Below are positions 24,747 to 32,861 of a DNA stretch of 34,547 nucleotides, piece by piece. Location of the stretch: contig SHWG01000008.1 of assembly GCA_009693905.1 (NCBI GenBank), forward strand, positions 1-34,547, in the 5' to 3' direction. The stretch's first letter is position 1; each line of letters starts with the position of its first letter. The DNA is from Rhodospirillales bacterium (GTDB taxonomy: Bacteria; Pseudomonadota; Alphaproteobacteria; Rhodospirillales; 2-12-FULL-67-15). Below the pieces are notes generated by a model that was not told the DNA's origin, made no database searches, and worked only from the letters and a program-made list of their open reading frames with translations. A program made the translations under genes and the position numbers.

Positions 24747-25613
24747 ATGAGCATCAAGTCGATTCTGGTCGTCGTCAACGGTACCGAGATATCGCGTCCG
24801 GCGCTGACCGCCGCTTTTACCGTCGCCCGCGATTTGGTCGCCCACGTCGACGTTCTGCACGTGCGCGGCGATCCGCGCGATTCGGTTCCGATCCTGGGCG
24901 AGGGGGTATCCGGCACCCTGGTCGAGGAAATCATGGATGTCGCCGAGAAGGAATCGCGTGAACGCGCGGTGCGTGCGCGCTCCCTCTTCGACGACATGTG
25001 CAAGAAATTCGACTTGCCGGTGGTCGAACGTCCGGACCCGCGCCGCGCCTCGGTCGCTTGGATCGAGGACACCGGGCGCGAGGAGGAAACCGTCTCCCGG
25101 CACGGCCGGCTGACCGGCCTGATCGTTCTTCCCCGGCCGACGCCCGAAAGCGACGTTGGCGCGACCATGACCCTCAACGCCGCCCTGTTCGAGACCGGCC
25201 GGCCGGTCCTGGTCATCCCCCCCGGCTACGCCGGCGGGCCGATCGGCACGAAAATCGCCATCTCCTGGAACGGCAGCAAGGAGGCCGCCCGCGCCATCGC
25301 CGGCGCCACCACCTTCATCGAGCGCACCAAGGAAGTGACCGTGGTGACGGCGGTGGGCGAAACGCCTTCGGCGCCGCAGATACCGGAAATGCTCACCTAT
25401 CTCGGCTGGCACGGGGTTCGGGCCTCGACCCATAATCTCAAGGCATCCGGCCGGATCGAAGGCGAGGTTCTGTTCAAGGACTGCGCCCAGATCGGGGCGG
25501 ACCTGGTGGTGATGGGGGCCTATACCCGCAACCGGCTTCGGCAGATGATCCTGGGCGGCGTGACCCGCTACGCCCTCGAACACGCCGCCGTGCCCCTCCT
25601 GATGGCGCATTAA
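24747..25613 (+). CDS. Tandem universal stress protein
   Basis: Protein of 288 aa with two Usp folds. The first (about 1-155) starts IKSILVVVNGTEISRPALTAAF; the second (about 165-288) starts TKIAISWNGSKEAARAIAGA and ends with GADLVVMGAYTRNRLRQMIL and GGVTRYALEHAAVPLLMAH. In the second domain the usual ATP-binding glycine of the GxxG motif is replaced (GAYT), while the later GGVT is kept. Nucleotide binding may therefore be altered. GAGGAA lies 8 bases before the ATG and a promoter just upstream. It looks like a single-gene unit. Stress regulation cannot be read from the sequence. Confidence 0.92.
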   Translation: MSIKSILVVVNGTEISRPALTAAFTVARDLVAHVDVLHVRGDPRDSVPILGEGVSGTLVEEIMDVAEKESRERAVRARSLFDDMCKKFDLPVVERPDPRRASVAWIEDTGREEETVSRHGRLTGLIVLPRPTPESDVGATMTLNAALFETGRPVLVIPPGYAGGPIGTKIAISWNGSKEAARAIAGATTFIERTKEVTVVTAVGETPSAPQIPEMLTYLGWHGVRASTHNLKASGRIEGEVLFKDCAQIGADLVVMGAYTRNRLRQMILGGVTRYALEHAAVPLLMAH

Positions 25614-25700
25614 CGTATTCTAGGGGCTTGATTTTCGCCGCCGGTGGGGCAGTCTTTCCTTCTCGACGCGATCGCCAAGAGGCTTCCTGGGAAGGACAAC

Positions 25701-26327
25701 ATGCGGATTGAGATTAGACGGCGGCGGTTTCTGACCGCCGGGATAGCGCTGGCCGGAATCGCGGGGCTGCCCGCTGTCGCTTTCGCCCAAACCTCGCCGG
25801 GGGCGGGCCAGTTCATCGCCGGCCTCTCCGAAAGGGCCATCGCCGCGCTGACCGACAAGAACACGTCGCGCGAGGAGCGCGAGCGCCGGTTCCGCGTTTT
25901 GCTGCACGACCATTTTGCGATCGAGACCATCGCCCGCTGGGTGCTCGGCCGCCATTGGGCCACGGCGTCCTCGGACGAGCGCGCCGAGTACCTCCGCCTG
26001 TTCGAGGACTTGATCGTCTACAGCTACGTCGACCGCTTCACCGAGTACGCCGGCGAACGGCTGGAGGTGGTGAAGACGCTTGTCGTCGATGGCAACGACG
26101 CGATGGTTTATTCCGCCATCGTCCGCGCCAATCAACCCGAGCCGGTGGAGGTGGACTGGCGGGTGCGCCAGCGCGACGGCAAGTTCAAGATCGTGGACGT
26201 GATGGTCAAGGGGATCAGCCTGGGCATAACCCAACGCCAGGAATTCGCTTCGGTCCTCAGCCGCAACAACAACAGCATGTTGGCTTTTCTTGCCGAGTTG
26301 CGCGAACGCGTCAAGAAGGGCGCTTGA
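25701..26327 (+). CDS. hpnM: MlaC/Ttg2D-family periplasmic protein, HpnM-like
   Basis: Exported protein of 208 aa with a twin-arginine-like signal (IRRRRFLTAGIALAGIAG, cleavage near AFAQ). The mature part has the MlaC pattern of a lipid-binding domain (RERRFRVLLHDHFAIETIARWVLGRHW, then LFEDLIVYSYVDRF, then the DWRVRQRDGKFKIVDV block). The ORF track starts at 25644, but ATG 25701 has GAAGG 5-6 bases upstream and begins the signal. Its position next to hpnC identifies it as the hopanoid-associated member HpnM, thought to act in lipid trafficking between membranes. It ends 19 bases before hpnC and is probably co-transcribed with it. Confidence 0.87.
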   Translation: MRIEIRRRRFLTAGIALAGIAGLPAVAFAQTSPGAGQFIAGLSERAIAALTDKNTSREERERRFRVLLHDHFAIETIARWVLGRHWATASSDERAEYLRLFEDLIVYSYVDRFTEYAGERLEVVKTLVVDGNDAMVYSAIVRANQPEPVEVDWRVRQRDGKFKIVDVMVKGISLGITQRQEFASVLSRNNNSMLAFLAELRERVKKGA

Positions 26328-26346
26328 CGCTGGGCCGGTTTGCGCC

Positions 26347-27198
26347 ATGATCGCATTGCCGGTCGAAACGCCGTCGGGCAAGGACACGGCCTACGAGAAT
26401 TTTCCCGTCGGCTCGATCCTGCTGCCGGCGCGCCTGCGCCCGCACGTGGCGGCTTTTTACGCCTTTGCCCGCGCCATCGACGATATCGCCGACAATCCGG
26501 ATTTGGCCGCGGAAGAAAAAATCCGCCGCCTGGGCGGATTCGAGGATGCGCTTTCCGGACGCAACCCTGATTCCGCCTTCGCCAAGGCGCACCGGATGCG
26601 CGCGAGCCTGGAGCAGACCGGGGTTCCCGTCCGGCATTGCCTCGATCTCGTCGCCGCCTTCAAGCAGGACGCGGTCAAGCTTCGCTACCGCGACTGGGAC
26701 GACCTGCTCGGCTACTGCATCCTGTCGGCGGCGCCGGTCGGGCGCTACCTGCTCGATCTGCACGGCGGCTCGCGCGACGGCTACGGATTCTCGGACGCCC
26801 TGTGCATGGCGCTGCAGGTGATCAATCACCTCCAGGACTGCCAGGACGACTACCGCAGCCTCGACCGGGTCTATCTGCCCGGCGACTGGCTCGCGGCCGA
26901 AGGCGCGCGCGTCGAAGAACTCGATTCGACCCAGGTCTCGCCCGCGCTGCGCCGCGTGATCGACCGGACTCTCGACGCGACCGAGCGGCTTATGCTTGAT
27001 GCCCGGCGCTTGCCGGGCGGGCTTGCAAGCCGGCGCCTGGCGATGGAGTCGGGAGCCATCGTCGCCATCGCGGATGCCTTGATCGGGCGCTTGCGCCAAG
27101 ACGATCCGCTCGCGGCGCGGGTGCGGCTTGGCAAGCCCGCGTTCCTGGCGTGCTGCCTCAAGGGCGCGGTGACGGGGCTGTTCTCCGGGCACTCTTGA
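26347..27198 (+). CDS. hpnC: Hydroxysqualene synthase HpnC
   Basis: Squalene/phytoene-synthase fold enzyme of 283 aa. The first metal motif is AFARAIDDIADNPDL and the second is NHLQDCQDDYRSLDRVYLP. In the HpnCDE route, HpnC turns presqualene diphosphate into hydroxysqualene, which HpnE then reduces to squalene. It differs from HpnD in family-specific blocks such as HRMRASLEQTGVPVRHCLDLVAAFKQD. ATG 26347 is chosen; the longer frame from 26290 overlaps hpnM. Its stop is inside the -35 box of the next promoter, so the hpnB-hpnD-hpnE-shc genes are likely a separate transcript. Confidence 0.95.
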   Translation: MIALPVETPSGKDTAYENFPVGSILLPARLRPHVAAFYAFARAIDDIADNPDLAAEEKIRRLGGFEDALSGRNPDSAFAKAHRMRASLEQTGVPVRHCLDLVAAFKQDAVKLRYRDWDDLLGYCILSAAPVGRYLLDLHGGSRDGYGFSDALCMALQVINHLQDCQDDYRSLDRVYLPGDWLAAEGARVEELDSTQVSPALRRVIDRTLDATERLMLDARRLPGGLASRRLAMESGAIVAIADALIGRLRQDDPLAARVRLGKPAFLACCLKGAVTGLFSGHS

Positions 27199-27224
27199 CA
27201 CGATCCTATTATTATGTTTATATT
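27195..27224 (+). promoter_or_regulatory. Consensus-like promoter for the hpnB-hpnG operon
   Basis: TTGACA (27195-27200) overlaps the hpnC stop, and TATATT (27219-27224) follows after 18 bases; with a 17-base spacer the box is TTATAT. The surrounding sequence is AT-rich compared with the flanks. It would start transcription near 27231, leaving a leader of about 210 bases before hpnB that contains a short ORF. Confidence 0.72.
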
Positions 27225-27274
27225 CCTTTCATGGGTCGATAGTCAAGGACAACAAGGGCAAGGAGTGGTCCGCC

Positions 27275-27448
27275 ATGAACTCCGATCAACGCCGGGATGA
27301 CGAAAGACGGCCCGGGCCGAAAATGTATACAAATGTTGACACGAATTCGGCTGTTTTCAGGTTTATCAACGAGTTAAGTCGTTTTTACCCGGTGCAGTCC
27401 CGGTGCAGTCCCGGGGCAAGGCCGATGTTTGTCCGGTGCGCGCCGTGA
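27275..27448 (+). CDS. Putative leader ORF, 57 aa, coupled to hpnB
   Basis: Not in the ORF track because of its length. ATG 27275 has AAGGAG 10 bases upstream, the best ribosome site in this leader. The frame runs 57 codons (MNSDQRRDDERRPGPKMYTN at its start, ending MFVRCAP) to a TGA at 27446-27448, which overlaps the hpnB GTG at 27445 as GTGA. The peptide is basic and has no signal or known domain. It spans an 11-bp tandem repeat. Coupling by the overlap is likely if it is translated. It could be a regulatory leader peptide, a genuine small protein or a chance ORF in the leader. Confidence 0.45.
   Translation: MNSDQRRDDERRPGPKMYTNVDTNSAVFRFINELSRFYPVQSRCSPGARPMFVRCAP
27388..27414. repeat. 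Tandem 11-bp repeat before hpnB
   Basis: CCCGGTGCAGT occurs twice back to back (27388-27398 and 27399-27409) and then begins a third time (CCCGG). It lies 31-57 bases before the hpnB start and inside the leader ORF. Because 11 is not a multiple of 3, gain or loss of one unit would change the frame of the leader ORF. Confidence 0.95.
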
Positions 27449-28602
27449 GTTGGCTTGGCGGCTTGAGTGGGCTCGCGCTGGCGGCCTGGGTCTGGCTGCT
27501 CGCGGCTCGCGGCGGGTTCTGGCGCGCCGACCAGCGCCTTCCCGACAAGACCCACGAACTTGTCCGGTGGCCCGAGGTGGTCGCGGTGGTTCCGGCGCGC
27601 AACGAGGCGGCGAGCGTCGGCCATGCGATCGCTTCTCTTCTCGGACAGGACTATCCCGGCCGGTTCTCGGTCGTGCTGGTGGACGACGCCAGCGACGATG
27701 GGACCGCCGAAGTTGCCAGGCGCACGGGCAGTGCGGCTGGGGCGGGCGAGCGCCTTCGCGTGTTGGCGGGTGCGCCGCTTCCTTCGGGCTGGACCGGAAA
27801 ACTTTGGGCCATGCATCAAGGTTTGGCCGAGGCCGGCAAACTCGCGCCGGATGCGGTTTACGTGCTGCTCGCCGACGCCGACATCGTTCACGCGCCCGCC
27901 AATCTTCGCCTCATGGTCGGCCATGCGGAAAACAAACGCCTTCATCTCGTCTCGCTGATGGTCAAGCTCCGCTGCGAATCGGGGTGGGAGAAAATCCTGA
28001 TCCCGGCGTTCGTGTTTTTCTTCCAGAAGCTCTACCCGTTTCCCTGGGTCAACGACGCGACGCGGGCGACGGCCGCCGCCGCCGGTGGCTGCATGCTGGT
28101 CCGCAAAGAAACCTTGGCGGCGGCGGGCGGGGTCGAGCGCATTCGCGGCGCTCTGATCGACGATTGCGCGCTCGCGCGCGAAATCAAGGCGCGTGGCCCG
28201 ATCTGGCTCGGACTTGCGGGCACGGCCGCGAGCTTGCGCCCTTACGCGCGCTTGGGCGACATATGGCGGATGGTCGCGCGCTCGGCGTTCGCGCAGTTGA
28301 ACCATTCCATTTGGGCGCTTGTCGGCACGTTCTTGGGGATGTTCGTGCTCTATGTTGTGCCGCCGTTCGCGGCGGTTTATGGGTGGACGACGGGCGACGC
28401 AGCCCTCACGCTCGCCGGAGCGGCGGGGTGGGGCCTGATGGCGACGACGTACGGGCCGACGGTCCGGTTGTACGGGCTGGCCTTCGCGTATGCTTTGACC
28501 TTGCCGCTCGCGGGCGCGCTCTATGCGCTGATGACGGCGGATTCGGCCGTGCGCCATTGGCAGGGTGTGGGCGGCGGTTGGAAGGGGCGATCCTATTCAT
28601 GA
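27445..28602 (+). CDS. hpnB: Hopanoid-associated glycosyltransferase HpnB
   Basis: Membrane glycosyltransferase of 385 aa. An N-terminal segment (SGLALAAWVWLLAARGGFW) precedes a GT2 domain with VVAVVPARNEAASVGHAIAS, the nucleotide-sugar aspartates VDDASDDGT and the metal motif LLADADIVHAP. Several hydrophobic helices follow at the C terminus (from about residue 290, such as LGMFVLYVVPPFAAVYGW). It is the hopene-associated member of the family by neighbourhood and by the conserved GFWRADQRLP front. The GTG at 27445 overlaps the leader ORF stop; GTG 27436 and 27403 are possible longer starts. Its stop overlaps the hpnD start by ATGA. The substrate is unproven. Confidence 0.9.
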   Translation: MSWLGGLSGLALAAWVWLLAARGGFWRADQRLPDKTHELVRWPEVVAVVPARNEAASVGHAIASLLGQDYPGRFSVVLVDDASDDGTAEVARRTGSAAGAGERLRVLAGAPLPSGWTGKLWAMHQGLAEAGKLAPDAVYVLLADADIVHAPANLRLMVGHAENKRLHLVSLMVKLRCESGWEKILIPAFVFFFQKLYPFPWVNDATRATAAAAGGCMLVRKETLAAAGGVERIRGALIDDCALAREIKARGPIWLGLAGTAASLRPYARLGDIWRMVARSAFAQLNHSIWALVGTFLGMFVLYVVPPFAAVYGWTTGDAALTLAGAAGWGLMATTYGPTVRLYGLAFAYALTLPLAGALYALMTADSAVRHWQGVGGGWKGRSYS

Positions 28603-29546
28603 CCGGGGGAGTCGCGATCGAAGGGGGGGACGGCGCCGAGCTGAACCGCCTGATCGAGTCCATCGTGCGGCGCTCGGGGACATCGTTCTACTGGGGCATG
28701 CGCGTGCTGCCGCCGGAACGGCGCCAGGCGATGTACGCGATTTACGCGTTCTGCCGCGAAGTGGACGACATCGCCGACGGATCGCTTCCGGCCGCGGCCA
28801 AAGCCGCCCGGCTCGACGCCTGGGCCGAGGAGATCGAGCGACTGTTCGCGGGGCGCGGAGGCGCCGAAACGAAAAACCCGGCGGCCATAACCGCGCCCGA
28901 TCCTTTAATGTTGGCGGCCTTCGCCGCCGGCCGGCCGAGCGAGCCGATCGCCCGCGCGCTCGCCACGCCGGTCGCCGCGTTCGCGCTGGCCAAGCGCGAT
29001 TTTCTCGCCGTGATCGAGGGAATGCGCACGGACGCCACCGCTCGGGTCCGATTTCCCGATAGGGCGGCGCTGGCCCATTACTGCGATTGCGTCGCCGGCG
29101 CGGTCGGCAGGCTCTCCAATCCGGTGTTCGGAATCGCCCGCGCGCTCGGCGATCCGCTGGCGGGCGCGCTGGGCGAGGCGTTGCAGCTCACCAATATCCT
29201 GCGCGATCTCGACGAGGACGCCGCCCTCGACCGGCTCTATCTTCCCGCCGACCTGCTCGCGCGGCACGGCATCCCGGCCGACTCCCCGGCGGCGGTGCTC
29301 GCCCATCCCGCGTTGTCGGCGGCGTGCGCCGAAATCGCGGCCCGCGCCGGCGCCCGCTTCGACGAAGCGCGCGCAATCCTCGCCCGCATAGGCCCGCGCG
29401 AACGCAAGCCCGCGGTGCTGATGATGGAGGCGTATTGGCGCATCTATCGCCGCCTGGTGGCGCGGGGGTTCGCGCCGCCGCGCCGGCCGGTCGCGCTTTC
29501 GCGTCTTGAGAAGGCGTGGATCGCGCTCAAGAACGGCATCGCCTGA
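28599..29546 (+). CDS. hpnD: Presqualene diphosphate synthase HpnD
   Basis: Squalene/phytoene-synthase fold enzyme of 315 aa that joins two farnesyl diphosphates into presqualene diphosphate. Motif one is AFCREVDDIADGSLP and motif two is LQLTNILRDLDEDAALDRLYLP, both complete, and TSFYWGMRVLPPERRQAMYAIYAF is the family start. A segment around residues 86-102 (ETKNPAAITAPDPLML) appears longer than in most relatives as I remember them. The ATG overlaps the hpnB stop by 4 bases and the next gene follows 3 bases after its stop, so hpnB, hpnD and hpnE are tightly coupled. Confidence 0.95.
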   Translation: MTGGVAIEGGDGAELNRLIESIVRRSGTSFYWGMRVLPPERRQAMYAIYAFCREVDDIADGSLPAAAKAARLDAWAEEIERLFAGRGGAETKNPAAITAPDPLMLAAFAAGRPSEPIARALATPVAAFALAKRDFLAVIEGMRTDATARVRFPDRAALAHYCDCVAGAVGRLSNPVFGIARALGDPLAGALGEALQLTNILRDLDEDAALDRLYLPADLLARHGIPADSPAAVLAHPALSAACAEIAARAGARFDEARAILARIGPRERKPAVLMMEAYWRIYRRLVARGFAPPRRPVALSRLEKAWIALKNGIA

Positions 29547-29549
29547 GTC

Positions 29550-30818
29550 ATGGCCGGGACCATCCATATCGTCGGCGCGGGACTCGCCGGTCTTGCGGCG
29601 GCGGTGGAACTGGCTGGCGCGGGCGCGCGTGTCGTTATGCACGAAGGCGCCGGGCACGCGGGCGGGCGGTGCCGCTCGTTCCATGACGAGGGGCTCGGTT
29701 GCCTCGTCGACAACGGCAATCACTTGCTGCTCAGCGGCAACCGCGCCGCCGTCGCTTATCTCGACCGGATCGGGGCGCGCGCAACCATGCACGAAGCCCC
29801 GCCCGCGTTCCCGTTTTGCGATCTCCGCACCGGCGCGCGCTGGGAGATTCGTCCGTCGCCCGGGCCGTTCCCGTGGTGGGCGCTATCGCCCGCCACCCGC
29901 GCGCCGGGAACCGGGGCGATGGATTATTTGCGCGGGCTCGCGCTCGCCTTCGTGGGCCCGAAGTTCACCGTCGCCGAGGCGCTTGGCTTGCCCAAGGGCG
30001 GCGCGGGGCGGGAAATGTTCTGGGACCCGCTCACGATCGCGGTGCTCAACGCCGAGACCGACGAAGTCGCCGCGCCGCTTCTGTGGGCGGTACTGCGCGA
30101 AACGGTCGGGCGGGGCGCGCACGCCTGCCGGCCGCTGATTGCGAGGCGTGGATTGGGGCCGAGCTTGATCGAGCCCGCGCTGGCGTTTCTCGGGATGCAT
30201 GGGGCGGCGGTGCGGTTCAACGCGCGGCTGCGCGCGGTCGAGTTCGAGAGGGGCGCGGCGAAAACGCTTCGCTTTGCCGATGGCGAGGTCGCGGTTGGCG
30301 AAGGGGATTGCGTCATCGTTGCCCTGCCGCAGGGCATGGTCGCCGAATTTTTGCCGGGAATCACGGTTCCCGAGGGTACGCGAGCCATCGTCAACGCCCA
30401 TTTCCGTGTTTCGCCGCAAGCAGGCCCCCCCCGCTTGCTCGGCCTCGTCGGCGGAACGGCGCATTGGGTTTTCGTGCGCGAAACCCTCGCTTCGGTCACC
30501 GTCAGCGCCGCCGACCGGCTGGCCGAGGAGGATTCAGGCTCGATCGCCCTGCGAGTGTGGGAGGATGTGTGCCGGGCGCTCGATCTTGGCCCCGGGCCGT
30601 TGCCGGCGCACCGAATCGTCAAGGAAAAGCGCGCGACGTTCGCGCAGACGCCGGCGAATCTCGCCCGCCGGGCCAAGACCCGGACCCCTTGGCCGAACCT
30701 TTTCCTCGCCGGCGATTGGACCGATACCGGGCTGCCGGCGACCCTGGAAGGGGCGATTCGCTCGGGCGTGAGCGCGGCGATGGCCGCCTTGGGGCTTGAA
30801 AAACCCACCGGCATTTGA
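29550..30818 (+). CDS. hpnE: Hydroxysqualene dehydroxylase HpnE
   Basis: FAD amine-oxidase/desaturase-type flavoprotein of 422 aa, the reductase that turns hydroxysqualene into squalene in the HpnCDE route. The dinucleotide-binding motif is VGAGLAGLAAAVELAGAGA, followed by the conserved GGRCRSF block. The C-terminal FAD segment is LFLAGDWTDTGLPATLEGAIRSGVSAA, which is characteristic. Start ATG 29550 is 3 bases after hpnD. A 72-base gap separates it from shc. It contains a short possible stem (GTCCCGGCGGGAC) but no obvious promoter, so shc is likely read from the same transcript. Confidence 0.95.
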   Translation: MAGTIHIVGAGLAGLAAAVELAGAGARVVMHEGAGHAGGRCRSFHDEGLGCLVDNGNHLLLSGNRAAVAYLDRIGARATMHEAPPAFPFCDLRTGARWEIRPSPGPFPWWALSPATRAPGTGAMDYLRGLALAFVGPKFTVAEALGLPKGGAGREMFWDPLTIAVLNAETDEVAAPLLWAVLRETVGRGAHACRPLIARRGLGPSLIEPALAFLGMHGAAVRFNARLRAVEFERGAAKTLRFADGEVAVGEGDCVIVALPQGMVAEFLPGITVPEGTRAIVNAHFRVSPQAGPPRLLGLVGGTAHWVFVRETLASVTVSAADRLAEEDSGSIALRVWEDVCRALDLGPGPLPAHRIVKEKRATFAQTPANLARRAKTRTPWPNLFLAGDWTDTGLPATLEGAIRSGVSAAMAALGLEKPTGI

Positions 30819-30890
30819 CACAAAGCCGGTCCCGGCGGGACAGGGCCGCGTGGATCGACGCCCCTCGGGCCATTTAACTCTTTGAAAAAC

Positions 30891-32861
30891 ATGGACGTTA
30901 TGCACGGGACGCTGCCAGCTTCGACGCCCAAGGCTGTCGCTCAAGCGCCCCTTGAGCGCGAAGTCCTTGAGCGCGTCCTCGACGAATCCCGCTCTTGGCT
31001 CGCCGGCCGGCAGGCCGCCGACGGGCATTGGCTGTTCGAGCTCGAAGCCGACGCCACCATCCCGGCCGAATTCATCTTGCTCAACCACTATCTCGGCGAG
31101 ATCGACGACGCGCTGGAAGCCAAACTCGCGGTCTATTTACGTCGCATCCAGGGGGCGCACGGCGGCTGGCCGCTCTTTCACGACGGCGACTTTAACATCT
31201 CGGCCTCGGTCAAGGCGTACTACGCCCTGAAGCTGGTCGGCGACGCCACCGACGCCCCGCACATGCGCCGCGCGCGCGCGGCGATCCTCGCCCACGGCGG
31301 CGCGGCCAAGGCCAACGTCTTTACCCGGATCGCGCTTGCCATGTTCGAGCAGGTGCCGTGGCGCGCGACTCCGCTGATCCGGGTCGAGGCGATGCTGCTG
31401 CCGAAGTGGGCGCCGTTCCACATCGACAAGGTATCCTACTGGTCGCGCACCGTGATGGTGCCGCTGTTCGTGCTGGCGACGCTCAAAGTCCGCGCCCGCA
31501 ACCCGCGCCGGGTCGATATCCGCGAATTGTTCGTCGTCCCGCCCGAAGCGGAGCGGAACTATCTCGTCAATCCGACCGGACATTGGATCGGCGACGCGAT
31601 GCTGGTTCTCGACCGGATCGGGCGGTTCCTCGAGCCGCTGTTTCCGAAATGGCTCGAAAATAAAGCGACCGCGCGGGCGATGACGTTCGTCCGCGAGCGG
31701 CTCAACGGCGAAGACGGGCTCGGCGGCATCTTTCCGGCGATGGCCAACGCGGTCATGGCGTTCGACGCGCTCGGGCTTTCCCGCGATCATCCCGACGCGG
31801 CGACCGCGCGGGACGCGATCGCCAAGCTGCTGGTGCACCGCGAGGGCATCGGCTACTGCCAGCCCTGCGTTTCGCCGGTGTGGGACACGGGACTGGCCCT
31901 CCACGCGATGATGGAAGCCGGACTCGCGGGCGATTCGGGTGTGGTCGCGGCGGCGTCGCGCTGGTTGGTGGAGCGCCAGATCCTGGACGTGAAGGGCGAC
32001 TGGACCTCGACCCGGCCCGATGTCCGCCCCGGCGGCTGGGCGTTCCAATACCGCAACGACCGCTATCCCGACGTCGACGACACTGCGGTCGTGGCGATGG
32101 CGCTGCACCGGGCGGATGCGGAAAAATACCGCGACAGCATCGCGTGCGCCGCCGAATGGGTCGTCGGGATGCAGAGCGCGAACGGCGGCTGGGGCGCGTT
32201 CGACGCCGACAACACCCATTATATGCTCAACCACATTCCGTTCGCCGATCATGGCGCCCTGCTCGATCCGCCGACCGCCGATGTGAGCGCCCGCTGCATC
32301 GGATTCCTCGCCCAGATCGGCTATGCGCGCACTCATCCGGTCATGGTTCGCGCGCTCGATTACTTGCGCCGCGAGCAGGAGCCGGACGGATCCTGGTTCG
32401 GCCGTTGGGGCGCCAACTACATCTATGGTACCTGGTCGGCGTTGGCGGCCTTCAACGCCGCGGACGAGGACATGACCGCGCCGCACATCCGGAAAGCGGT
32501 CGCGTGGCTGAAATCCCGCCAGCGCGCCGACGGCGGTTGGGGCGAGGACTGCGCGACGTATTGGACGGAGCGCAAGACCGAGGTCAAGGCGAGCACGCCG
32601 TCGCATACCGCCTGGGCCACCCTCGGCCTGATGGCGGCGGGCGAGGCCGGATGCGCGAACATCGCGGGCGGTATCCGCTATCTGCTCGCCGCCCCGCGCG
32701 CCGGCGGCCATTGGACGGAAGAGCTCTACAACGCGGTCGGATTCCCGCGCGTCTTTTTCCTTCGCTATCACGGCTACAGCGCGTATTTCCCGCTCTGGGC
32801 GCTGGCGCGCTATCGCAACCTTGTCGCCGCCAATCGCGCGCGGCCGGTCCACGGAATCTGA
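30891..32861 (+). CDS. shc: Squalene-hopene cyclase
   Basis: Membrane-associated triterpene cyclase of 656 aa (HpnF) that folds squalene into hopene or hopanol. The catalytic DxDD motif is present as DVDDTAVVAM at about residues 394-397. Multiple QW-type repeats occur (for example QGAHGGWPLF, QSANGGWGAF, QEPDGSWFGRW and QRADGGWGED). Other blocks are HIPFADHGALLDPPTADVSARCIGF and the C-terminal FPRVFFLRYHGYSAYFPLWAL. The ATG at 30891 is preferred over TTG 30882; the next ATG at 30900 is also possible. The ribosome site is weak. The hpnG start codon begins on the base after its stop. Confidence 0.97.
   Translation: MDVMHGTLPASTPKAVAQAPLEREVLERVLDESRSWLAGRQAADGHWLFELEADATIPAEFILLNHYLGEIDDALEAKLAVYLRRIQGAHGGWPLFHDGDFNISASVKAYYALKLVGDATDAPHMRRARAAILAHGGAAKANVFTRIALAMFEQVPWRATPLIRVEAMLLPKWAPFHIDKVSYWSRTVMVPLFVLATLKVRARNPRRVDIRELFVVPPEAERNYLVNPTGHWIGDAMLVLDRIGRFLEPLFPKWLENKATARAMTFVRERLNGEDGLGGIFPAMANAVMAFDALGLSRDHPDAATARDAIAKLLVHREGIGYCQPCVSPVWDTGLALHAMMEAGLAGDSGVVAAASRWLVERQILDVKGDWTSTRPDVRPGGWAFQYRNDRYPDVDDTAVVAMALHRADAEKYRDSIACAAEWVVGMQSANGGWGAFDADNTHYMLNHIPFADHGALLDPPTADVSARCIGFLAQIGYARTHPVMVRALDYLRREQEPDGSWFGRWGANYIYGTWSALAAFNAADEDMTAPHIRKAVAWLKSRQRADGGWGEDCATYWTERKTEVKASTPSHTAWATLGLMAAGEAGCANIAGGIRYLLAAPRAGGHWTEELYNAVGFPRVFFLRYHGYSAYFPLWALARYRNLVAANRARPVHGI

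Noticed and set aside
27336-27364. Second TTGACA in the hpnB leader
   Set aside because: The sequence at the -10 position (AGGTTT) does not fit. The promoter at 27195 is clearly better.
28868-28915. Possible third copy of the dispersed repeat in hpnD, based on GATCCTTTAA
   Set aside because: Only about ten bases are similar to the joint of copy A, and neither the GCGCGGGCTTAACCCC core nor the hairpins are present.
31137-32852. 571-aa antisense ORF across shc
   Set aside because: It is the antisense of the QW-repeat cyclase. Its composition is charged and repetitive, with no family motif.
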